From positions 1 through 64,000 of the forward strand of contig CANRJG010000004.1 in NCBI GenBank assembly GCA_947630875.1: DNA of 64,000 nt. Reading direction: 5' to 3'. Every line of letters starts with the position of its first letter. The first letter of the stretch is position 1. The translations under genes and the position numbers were made by a program. This stretch comes from an uncultured Lachnospiraceae bacterium (GTDB lineage Bacteria > Bacillota > Clostridia > Lachnospirales > Lachnospiraceae). Positions 52,418 through 60,385 of the stretch are shown one piece after another. A model generated the notes under the pieces. That model saw only the letters and a list, made by a program, of their open reading frames with translations. It had not been told where the DNA came from and ran no database searches.

Positions 52418-52846
52418 ATGAAACGAAAAATGCTTTCCATCGTATTATGCGTCTGTCTTGTGATGCTGTTTTGTACCGGTTGTTTCGGAAAAACAAAGCT
52501 GAACGAGGGATATGATAAGGAAGAACTGCTGGCCGAAGCGGAAAGCATCATTGATGCCGTACATGTGGACGGTGTGGAAAAGGTGCTGAAGGAGCATATG
52601 CGGGAGGATTATCTGGAAAAGTACCCCATGGATGATACGGTGGAGGATTTTGATAATCTGCGGACTTCTGTGGGCCCGTTTATTTCTTATACACAGACGA
52701 CAGTGATCGGGCAGGACAGTCCGGATGACAAAAAAGAGCCCTTTGCAGTGGTAGCGGTGACGGCCACTTATGAAGACGGGGAATTGCTGTTCATGCTTAC
52801 CTTTGATCTGGATTTGAACCTGGTCAGCTTTTACGTGAAAAAATAA
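52418..52846 (+). CDS. Lipoprotein of the DUF3887-like type
   Basis: A 142-aa predicted lipoprotein: signal peptide with the lipobox LFCTGC (Cys near 23), then a small alpha/beta domain (DKEELLAEAESIIDAVHVDGVEKVL, AVVAVTATYEDGELLFMLTFDLDLNLVSFYVKK) resembling DUF3887, an NTF2-like fold of unknown role. ATG 52418 follows AAGGAGTGTGGAAG. It precedes addB by 16 bases, likely by chance of packing. Confidence 0.7.
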   Translation: MKRKMLSIVLCVCLVMLFCTGCFGKTKLNEGYDKEELLAEAESIIDAVHVDGVEKVLKEHMREDYLEKYPMDDTVEDFDNLRTSVGPFISYTQTTVIGQDSPDDKKEPFAVVAVTATYEDGELLFMLTFDLDLNLVSFYVKK

Positions 52847-52862
52847 CGGTTATGGAGAAGGT

Positions 52863-55800
52863 ATGGGCTTACAACTGATTTACGGAAGAAGCGGTTCCGG
52901 AAAAACAAAATATTTGCGGGATTGGGTCATTGCGGAAGCGGACCGACACAAAGACAGGGATTATATCGTCATGGTGCCGGAGCAGTTTAATCTGCAGACC
53001 CAGACGGACTATGTGCTGGCCCACCCGGATCGGGGCATATTCAATATTGATATTTTGAGTTTCAAACGGCTGGCCTGGCGGATACTGGCGGAAACCGGAT
53101 TTTCGGGTACCCGGATACTGGACGAGTCCGGAAAGCTGATGGTGCTTCGGAAGGTGGCATTGGAGCAGCAGGATGCGCTGACGGTACTGCAGAAGCCGCT
53201 GAAACGAATGGATTCCATTGCGAAACTGAAGTCATTGTTGTCTGAATTTGCCCAGTACAATGTAAAAAAGGAACAGTTTGCGTTTCTGGAAACGGAAGAT
53301 GTGATTCCGGGATTCCGCAAAAAGACCGAAGATCTGTTTCTGCTGCAGGAGGCATTTTACCGATATATCGAACCGCATTATGTTACCGACGCCCAGATTA
53401 TGACCGCGCTGGCGGACAAACTGGGCGCATCGGAATTTATTGCAAATGCGGTCTTTGTTTTCGACGGATATACCGGATTTACCTGCCAGCAGTACGAACT
53501 GATCCGGCAGCTGATGAAACATGCGAAACAGGTGATTCTGTCGGTCACCATGGATCCTGTCCTTGCGTCTGCGACAGCGGTCTTTGCCCATGAACTGTTT
53601 GCCTCCGGCGTAGCGGTAAAAACCGATCTGCTGCGGATGGCGCAGGAAGAACGAGTGAAAGTCATGCCGCCGGTTTGTCTGGAAAAAGGTGCCGGCAGTC
53701 ATCCGGAATTTGATTTTCTGGAGCAGCATCTCTTTGGCGATACGCAGCCGGTTTATGCAGAAGTAACGAACCGGATCACTGTGACGGAATGCCGCAGTCC
53801 GGAGGAAGAAGTTCTCTGGCTGCGCAGACAGATCGTTTCCCTGGTAAGAACCGAAGGCCTTGCATACCGGGATATTGCCGTCGTGACAGGCGATATCGGA
53901 AAGTATGCGAAATTATTTGAACAGGCCATGGCGGAAGCGCAGATTCCCTGCTTTACGGATCGTCCGAGACCGTTGCTGGAAAATGCCGCGGCGGAATCGC
54001 TGCGTGCGCTGATTGCCATGGCGGCGGAGGATTTTTCCTATCGAAGCGTATTTCGGTTTTTGCGAAGCGGGTTTTCCGAACTGACGGATGCGCAGGTGGA
54101 TACGCTGGACGGGTATGTCCGTACCACCGGACTGCGGGGCTGGGGTGCATGGAAGAAAGAATGGACGTTTGCTCCCGGCAGAATGGACGCGGCAGCGCTG
54201 GCGGAGCAGAATGTGCTGCGGGAGGCCTTCACAGAGCAAATCGGGACCTTTGCGGAGGCGTTTCTGCAAAACGCTGCGACGGTCAAAGAAAAGACCACCG
54301 CCCTGCATGAAACATTGGTTGCCCTGCATTTTGAAGGAAAACTGCTGGCGCTGGCGGAAACATTTGAACAGGAAAATCAGTCTGCCCGGGCGCTGGAATA
54401 CGCGCAGATTTATACGTATCTGATTCATCTGCTGGATGAGCTGGTGGAAATATCGGGAGAGGAAACGATATCGGCAGCGGATTATCTGAAGATTCTGGAG
54501 GCGGGGCTTTCCGCCGGAAGGATCGGCGTGCTGCCGCCGGGAGAAGACTATGTCCTTTTGGGGGATGTGCGCCGGACGCGGTTTGCGAAGATCCGTGCGC
54601 TGTTTTTACTGGGCGCCAATGAAGGGGTGATTCCAAACACCGGGATACAGGGCGGTCTGCTGGATGAAGCGGAGCGGCTGTATCTGAAGGAGCATAAAGT
54701 CGTGCTTGCGCCCACGGCCCAGGAGGCGTATTTTACCCAGCGTTACGACCTGTACCGGACCTTTGCCAAAGCAAGGGATTATCTCTGCCTGTCTTACAAT
54801 CTGGAAGCCACAGAAGAGGGGGAAGCGGCGGCGTCGTACATTGTCCGGGATATTCGGAAAATGTTTCTGCACTGCCGGTTTCAGCGTGCTGCGGAAGATG
54901 GTTTGCCGGAAACCAAGGCGGATGCGTGGGAATATCTGTTGTCCCATGCGTCGGACAATGATGCGGCGGCGGAAGCCCTGTATCATTGTTTGATGCGGGA
55001 AGCAGCGTACAGGCACAAACTGGCGCTTTATGAAAAGGGCCGGCTGTACCGCATGGACAGTCCATTTTTGCAGACACTGACTGCAAAACAGCTGTATCTG
55101 GGAGACCGGCAGGAATTTCATACCAGTGTCAGCCGGCTGGAACAGTACAATAAATGTCCCTTTGCTTACTTTTTACGCTACGGGCTGGGACTGTATGCGT
55201 CTTCCGGACCGGAACTGGCGGCGGTGGATTATGGGGAAATCTATCATACGGCATTGGAAAATTATGTAAATATTGTGCGGGAAACCGGGATGGAAGTACA
55301 GCAGGTTTCCGATGAAAATCAGATGCGTCTCGCGGAAAAATGTATTGAAGATGCTTATCGGAATGTCCGCCGGGCGGTGATGCCGGCCACGGCCCGGGAT
55401 GCGTTTCAGACCCGGCGGATGGCACGGATTATGAAACGAACGGTCTGGGCCATCGGACGGCAGTTTGAGAAAGAGCAGTTTCGGATCCGGGATGTGGAAC
55501 TGCGGTTCGAAAGGCTGGAAAATAAGGTTTCCATGTCCGCGGAAAAGCAGATTCCGCTGCTTTTAAACGGCAAAATTGACCGTATGGATGTTTACCGGGA
55601 TATGGATCAGGAATATGTGCGTGTGGTGGATTATAAAACGGGAAAAGAGGATTTTTCACTGATCCGGCTGTATCACGGCGTCCAGCTGCAGCTGATGCTG
55701 TATCTGGATACGGCGGTGCGTCTGGAACAGAAACAAAGCAGCGTTACGGTGATTCCCGCAGGCGCCTTTTATTATCATATCGAGGATCCGGTGATAGAAC

Positions 55801-56180
55801 TGAAAACGGAAACTTCCGATGCCGGCAGGGAAGAAAAGCTGCTGGACGCGCTGGCGCTGAAGGGCTGCGCAGACAGGAACGCAAATGCCGGACAGAAAGG
55901 CACGGCGCTGGATGGGGATACGCTGCGGGCGCTGCTGGACTATGCCGGCAGAAAGACAGCGGAAACCGGAGAACGGATTCTTTCCGGCGATATTGCAGTG
56001 CATCCGTTTTGTCTGGAACGCAGCGGCGTACCGGATGCCTGCACATACTGTGATTATCATGACGTCTGCCGTTTTGATGAAAATCTGGCGCAGCTGCAGG
56101 GAATCGAAAAGGAGAGCGACGACGTGCTGCTGGAGAAAATGAAGGAAAGTGAGGATGCTTTTCATGCAGTGGACGAATGA
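52863..56180 (+). CDS. addB: AddAB helicase-nuclease, subunit AddB
   Basis: An 1105-aa subunit of the Firmicute RecBCD equivalent, which resects double-strand breaks and recognises Chi. Walker A GRSGSGKT is at residues 7-14. The C-terminal RecB-like nuclease has VVDYKTGKED near 922, and the iron-sulfur cysteines are visible: NKCPFAYF (near 764) and CTYCDYHDVC (near 1060-1069). The ATG follows TTATGGAGAAGGT. It overlaps addA by 17 bases. Confidence 0.97.
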   Translation: MGLQLIYGRSGSGKTKYLRDWVIAEADRHKDRDYIVMVPEQFNLQTQTDYVLAHPDRGIFNIDILSFKRLAWRILAETGFSGTRILDESGKLMVLRKVALEQQDALTVLQKPLKRMDSIAKLKSLLSEFAQYNVKKEQFAFLETEDVIPGFRKKTEDLFLLQEAFYRYIEPHYVTDAQIMTALADKLGASEFIANAVFVFDGYTGFTCQQYELIRQLMKHAKQVILSVTMDPVLASATAVFAHELFASGVAVKTDLLRMAQEERVKVMPPVCLEKGAGSHPEFDFLEQHLFGDTQPVYAEVTNRITVTECRSPEEEVLWLRRQIVSLVRTEGLAYRDIAVVTGDIGKYAKLFEQAMAEAQIPCFTDRPRPLLENAAAESLRALIAMAAEDFSYRSVFRFLRSGFSELTDAQVDTLDGYVRTTGLRGWGAWKKEWTFAPGRMDAAALAEQNVLREAFTEQIGTFAEAFLQNAATVKEKTTALHETLVALHFEGKLLALAETFEQENQSARALEYAQIYTYLIHLLDELVEISGEETISAADYLKILEAGLSAGRIGVLPPGEDYVLLGDVRRTRFAKIRALFLLGANEGVIPNTGIQGGLLDEAERLYLKEHKVVLAPTAQEAYFTQRYDLYRTFAKARDYLCLSYNLEATEEGEAAASYIVRDIRKMFLHCRFQRAAEDGLPETKADAWEYLLSHASDNDAAAEALYHCLMREAAYRHKLALYEKGRLYRMDSPFLQTLTAKQLYLGDRQEFHTSVSRLEQYNKCPFAYFLRYGLGLYASSGPELAAVDYGEIYHTALENYVNIVRETGMEVQQVSDENQMRLAEKCIEDAYRNVRRAVMPATARDAFQTRRMARIMKRTVWAIGRQFEKEQFRIRDVELRFERLENKVSMSAEKQIPLLLNGKIDRMDVYRDMDQEYVRVVDYKTGKEDFSLIRLYHGVQLQLMLYLDTAVRLEQKQSSVTVIPAGAFYYHIEDPVIELKTETSDAGREEKLLDALALKGCADRNANAGQKGTALDGDTLRALLDYAGRKTAETGERILSGDIAVHPFCLERSGVPDACTYCDYHDVCRFDENLAQLQGIEKESDDVLLEKMKESEDAFHAVDE

Positions 56181-59100
56181 ACAGAGACGGGCGTTCTCAC
56201 TGAAACAGAAGGAAATTTTAGTTTCTGCTGCGGCCGGCTCCGGTAAGACCACGGTGATGGTGGAGCGGGTTCTGGCGCTGATTACGGATGCCGTCCATCC
56301 GGTGGATGTGGACCGGCTTCTGATCGTTACATTTACCAATGCCGCCGCATCCAGTATGCGTCAGAAAATTCGAAACGCCATTGATCAGAAACGGGCCGAG
56401 GATCCGGAAAATATCCATTTGCAGAGACAATCACTCCTGGTGGATCATGCGCAGATTTCCACCATTGACAGTTTTTGCGCGTATATTGTAAAAAATTATT
56501 TTTACCTGCTGGATGGCGTTTCCGCGGATTACCGGATCGGAGAAAAAAGTGAACTGCAGATGATGGCAGACGAGGCGCTGCAGGAGGTTCTGGAAGAAGC
56601 CTATGGACAGGCAGACGAGGCCTTTTTCCATCTGGTGGATTCGCTGGCGGCAGGAAAAAGCGATTTGCCGCTGGAGAATTATATCAAAAGGTTGTATCAG
56701 TACGCCCAAAGTCATGAAGATCCCGAAGCGTGGCTTGCAGGCTGTACGAAGCTCTACGATGCCGTTTCTGCGCAGTCGGCGCAGTATACGGAAAGTGCGC
56801 TGCGCCTGTTTCAGGGGGAAATGAAAGCGGCATCGGCTTTTCTGGAAAGTGCGTTGGACCTTTGCTATGCGCCGGACGGCCCGTATATCTATGAAGAACT
56901 TTTGCTGCAGGAACAGGCGCAGTTTGTAAAAATGGCAGAGGCAAAGACGATCCCGGAAATCACCGAGGCACTTTCCATGTGTACGTTTGCCTCCCTTTCC
57001 CGGAAAAAAGACGACGCAATTGCACCGGAGAAAAGGCAGCAGGCCCAGATCTTTCGCAATGCCGCGAAACAAAGCGTCAAAAAGCTGCAGGAAATCTTTG
57101 TAAGCGCAGACCCCAAAAGGCGTATGGAAGAGATTACCGCCTGCGGCGACCGGGTGCGGGAACTGGTTCGGATCACCGCGGCATTCGGCAGACGGCTGCT
57201 GGAGCAAAAAAAGGAGAAAAATATTTTCAATTACAGTGATATTGCGCATTTTGCGCTGGCTGTTTTAAAAATGCCCCACAGTCCCGCGAAAAAGCAGCTG
57301 CAGAATCTTTACGAAGAGATATTTATTGACGAGTATCAGGACAGCAACCTGCTGCAGGAAGAATTGCTGTACCATATTGCAAAGGAGATTTCCGGCGTCC
57401 GCCGGGTCTTTATGGTAGGGGACGTAAAGCAGAGTATTTACGGTTTTCGCAACGCCTGTCCGGATCTGTTTATTCACAAGCTTCAGACCTTTCAGGAAAC
57501 GGAAGGAAACCAGATCAAGCTGTTTTTGAGTGAAAATTTCAGAAGCCGGAAACAGGTGGTGGATGCCGTCAATGTGGTCTTTTCCGGCCTGATGCAGGAG
57601 AATATCTGCGGCGTCGCATATGATCAGACCCAGCGGTTAAAATATGCAGCATCTTATCAGCCGGAGGCATCAGAGGCGCTTTGGCCAGAGCTGCTGCATT
57701 ATGAAAATACAGATAAAGAGATCGAAAATACGGATGCGGAGATCTGTATGATTGCAAAACGGATCCGGGAACTGACAGATCCGAAATCCCCCCTTCTGAT
57801 CCAGGATCCGGAAACCGGGGCGCGCCGGCCGGCGGCTTTTAAGGATATTGTCATACTGGCCAGAAACTGGAATGTTGTGGAATCCGTCCGCAGCGCGCTG
57901 TCGGATGTATATCAGATTCCGGTAGCGGCGGCGGCACGGACTTCGTTTTTCAATACCTTTGAAATTATCACGGTGGTCAATTATCTGCGGATATTAAACA
58001 ATCCGCAGCAGGATATTCCCATGGCGTCTGTACTTTTGTCCCCGACGGCAGATTTTTCCCCGGAGGAGCTGGCGCGCATCCGCATCCGCTGCTGGAAAAA
58101 GTCTTTATATACGGCAATTTCAGAATACAGAATGCAGGAAAATGATGCCCTTTGCAGTAAAATTGACGGGTTCCTTTCCGTATACGGGCAGCTGCGGGCA
58201 AAGGCCCGTCTGGAGCCGGCAGATCAGATTTTAAGCGATCTGTACGAAGCAGCGGGAATCGAAGCCTGTGTCAGCGCCATGCCGGCGGGACGAAACCGCC
58301 GGGAAAACCTGAAAAAACTCTGTGCCAAAGCCCGGCAGTTTGTGCAGACCGGGTACAGAAGCCTTTTCGATTTTCTCTGTTATATCGAAAAACAGATCGA
58401 ATATGAAATATCGGAAGAGGAATGGAAAATATCCGGGGACGCAGCGAATGCGGTCAGAATTATGACCATGCATAAAAGCAAGGGTCTGGAGTTCCCGGTG
58501 GTATTTCTTGCCGGACTGGGAAAGCAGTTTAATTATGAAAACAGTATCGCGCCTGTGATTATGCACCGGGAGCTGGGGATCGGCGTGAATTACGTGGATT
58601 TTGAAAAGCGGTTCCGTAAGAAGACCATGGTGCGGCAGATCATTGAGGACCGGATCCGGCGGGAAAGCTGCGGGGAGGAAATCCGGATTCTGTACGTGGC
58701 CATGACCCGGGCAAAGGAAAAGCTGATTCTTTGCTGCAGTCACAGTGATAAACAGGCGCTGGCTGAAGAGGGCGGCGGACTTTCCGAAAATGATATTCTG
58801 AAAGCCAAATCCTTCTGGGAATGGCTGCGGAAGATTATTCCGGCCCATCCGGCATGTTTTGAAATCCGGGAATTTACCCCCGGAGAACTGCTGGATACCG
58901 CTGCCGGCAGACAGGAGAAGGCCGCGGCTGTCCTGTCCGAAAAAACCGGCATTTCCGTGGATGCGGAGGCACTGCTGGCACAGCTGGAGTTTACATATGA
59001 ACCCCGCAGTCTGCAGCATTTTGAAAAATGGTCCGTCTCGAAACTGAAAAAAGAATACCAGCTGCAGCAGCAGGAGGAAGCGGATTTTGAGGACGGCAGG

Positions 59101-59688
59101 GAGCTGATCCGTCCGGAACCGGAATATCCTACGCTGCCGGTCTTCCTGAAAGAGAAGGAAGGGATTCCCGCAGCCGAACGGGGACAGCTGTATCATTATA
59201 TTCTGGAGTGCTGGGACTTTACCCGGCCCTCTGATGCGGATGCGGTGCGGAAGATGATTGCGGCACTGCAGGAACAGGGAAGTTTCAGCGAAGCCCAGGC
59301 CAGCTGTGTGCATGCGGAAAAGATTGCCCGTTTCTTAAACAGCAGTCTTGGAAAACGAATGCAGGCGGCCAGCCGGCGCAGGCAGCTGCTGCGGGAACAG
59401 CCCTTTACCATTCTTTTTGACGGTGCGAAAGCAGGCATTACGGCGCATAAAGAAGAATTGCTGCTGCAGGGAGTCATCGATGTCTGTTTTGAAGAAGACG
59501 GCGGGCTGGTACTGCTGGATTATAAAACGGATTATCTGCCGGATAAAAACCTGCAGGTTCTGGCGGAGCGCTACCGGATACAGCTGCAGTGTTATCGCTG
59601 CGCGCTGGAAAAACTGACCGGGAAGCCGGTGAAGGAAATGTGGATTTATTCCCTGTATGCGGATCAGGCAATTCAGCTGACAATATAA
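56164..59688 (+). CDS. addA: AddAB helicase-nuclease, subunit AddA
   Basis: An 1174-aa UvrD-like helicase with a C-terminal nuclease. Walker A AAAGSGKTTVMVER begins near residue 20, FIDEYQDSN is Walker B, FLSENFRS and TMHKSKGLEFPVVF are helicase motifs, and LLDYKTDYL near 1117 is the nuclease site. ATG 56164 (MQWTNEQ) is preferred as AddA proteins start so and GTGAGGA is 9 bases before; the ATG at 56155 is possible. Confidence 0.97.
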   Translation: MQWTNEQRRAFSLKQKEILVSAAAGSGKTTVMVERVLALITDAVHPVDVDRLLIVTFTNAAASSMRQKIRNAIDQKRAEDPENIHLQRQSLLVDHAQISTIDSFCAYIVKNYFYLLDGVSADYRIGEKSELQMMADEALQEVLEEAYGQADEAFFHLVDSLAAGKSDLPLENYIKRLYQYAQSHEDPEAWLAGCTKLYDAVSAQSAQYTESALRLFQGEMKAASAFLESALDLCYAPDGPYIYEELLLQEQAQFVKMAEAKTIPEITEALSMCTFASLSRKKDDAIAPEKRQQAQIFRNAAKQSVKKLQEIFVSADPKRRMEEITACGDRVRELVRITAAFGRRLLEQKKEKNIFNYSDIAHFALAVLKMPHSPAKKQLQNLYEEIFIDEYQDSNLLQEELLYHIAKEISGVRRVFMVGDVKQSIYGFRNACPDLFIHKLQTFQETEGNQIKLFLSENFRSRKQVVDAVNVVFSGLMQENICGVAYDQTQRLKYAASYQPEASEALWPELLHYENTDKEIENTDAEICMIAKRIRELTDPKSPLLIQDPETGARRPAAFKDIVILARNWNVVESVRSALSDVYQIPVAAAARTSFFNTFEIITVVNYLRILNNPQQDIPMASVLLSPTADFSPEELARIRIRCWKKSLYTAISEYRMQENDALCSKIDGFLSVYGQLRAKARLEPADQILSDLYEAAGIEACVSAMPAGRNRRENLKKLCAKARQFVQTGYRSLFDFLCYIEKQIEYEISEEEWKISGDAANAVRIMTMHKSKGLEFPVVFLAGLGKQFNYENSIAPVIMHRELGIGVNYVDFEKRFRKKTMVRQIIEDRIRRESCGEEIRILYVAMTRAKEKLILCCSHSDKQALAEEGGGLSENDILKAKSFWEWLRKIIPAHPACFEIREFTPGELLDTAAGRQEKAAAVLSEKTGISVDAEALLAQLEFTYEPRSLQHFEKWSVSKLKKEYQLQQQEEADFEDGRELIRPEPEYPTLPVFLKEKEGIPAAERGQLYHYILECWDFTRPSDADAVRKMIAALQEQGSFSEAQASCVHAEKIARFLNSSLGKRMQAASRRRQLLREQPFTILFDGAKAGITAHKEELLLQGVIDVCFEEDGGLVLLDYKTDYLPDKNLQVLAERYRIQLQCYRCALEKLTGKPVKEMWIYSLYADQAIQLTI

Positions 59689-59727
59689 AACAACATATTA
59701 TGGAAAAATAAATCACATAAATAATAT

Positions 59728-59756
59728 TTGAAAAACAGCAGGAAAGATGCTATAGT
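59728..59756 (+). promoter_or_regulatory. Sigma-A promoter of comEA-comEC
   Basis: TTGAAA at 59728-59733 and TATAGT at 59751-59756, 17 bases apart, in the 109-base gap between addA and comEA. Confidence 0.7.
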
Positions 59757-59797
59757 AAATACAGGCAAATGATCCGAAGGCTGTCCGTAATCAGACG

Positions 59798-60385
59798 ATG
59801 AATCATAAGCTGATCTATATTTGCATAGTTTCTTTTCTGCTGTTTTTCTGCGGTTGCGGAAAACAGGGGGAGCTTGTCATTGGCTCGGAGGAAACCCCGG
59901 CGCCTGTCGCTGCGTCGGAAGAGGAGACTCCCGCACAGGAAAGTGAGACGCCGCAGGAAATCGGCGTCTATGTGTGCGGCGCGGTGGTGAGTCCCGGGAT
60001 CTATTATCTGAAAGACGGCGCGCGGATGCAGGACGCCGTCGATGCCGCCGGAGGCATGCGGGAAGATGCCGCGGCCGCTTCCGTCAATCTGGCGGCGTAT
60101 ATTCATGACTGTGATCAGATCTACATTCCGACGGTGACGGAAACTGCGCAGGTTCCGGCGCAGGCAGCGGATGCAGGGACAAAAGCGGAAGAAGGAAAAG
60201 TCAATATCAATCAGGCAGGCGCAGAGGAGCTTTGTTCCCTGCCGGGCATCGGCGTGTCCAAAGCGGAAAGCATCATCACTTACCGGACGCAGAACGGCCC
60301 GTTCCAAAGTATCGAGGATATCAAAAATATTTCGGGAATCAAGGATGCGGTCTTTGAAAAGATCCGGGACCTGATATGTATATGA
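59798..60385 (+). CDS. comEA: ComEA-like DNA-binding competence protein, predicted lipoprotein
   Basis: A 195-aa protein of the transformation DNA receptor family: an SLBB/soluble-ligand domain (about 50-110, IGVYVCGAVVSPGIYYL) and a C-terminal helix-hairpin-helix pair (about 133-195, VNINQAGAEELCSLPGIGVSKAESII). The N-terminal signal ends in FFCGC, a lipobox, so it seems lipid-anchored rather than transmembrane as in Bacillus ComEA. ATG 59798 has only a weak ribosome binding site. It overlaps comEC by 10 bases. Confidence 0.92.
   Translation: MNHKLIYICIVSFLLFFCGCGKQGELVIGSEETPAPVAASEEETPAQESETPQEIGVYVCGAVVSPGIYYLKDGARMQDAVDAAGGMREDAAAASVNLAAYIHDCDQIYIPTVTETAQVPAQAADAGTKAEEGKVNINQAGAEELCSLPGIGVSKAESIITYRTQNGPFQSIEDIKNISGIKDAVFEKIRDLICI

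Noticed and set aside
58231..59313. A 360-codon minus-strand frame
   Set aside because: It is antisense to the addA helicase and nuclease region; no recognisable protein.
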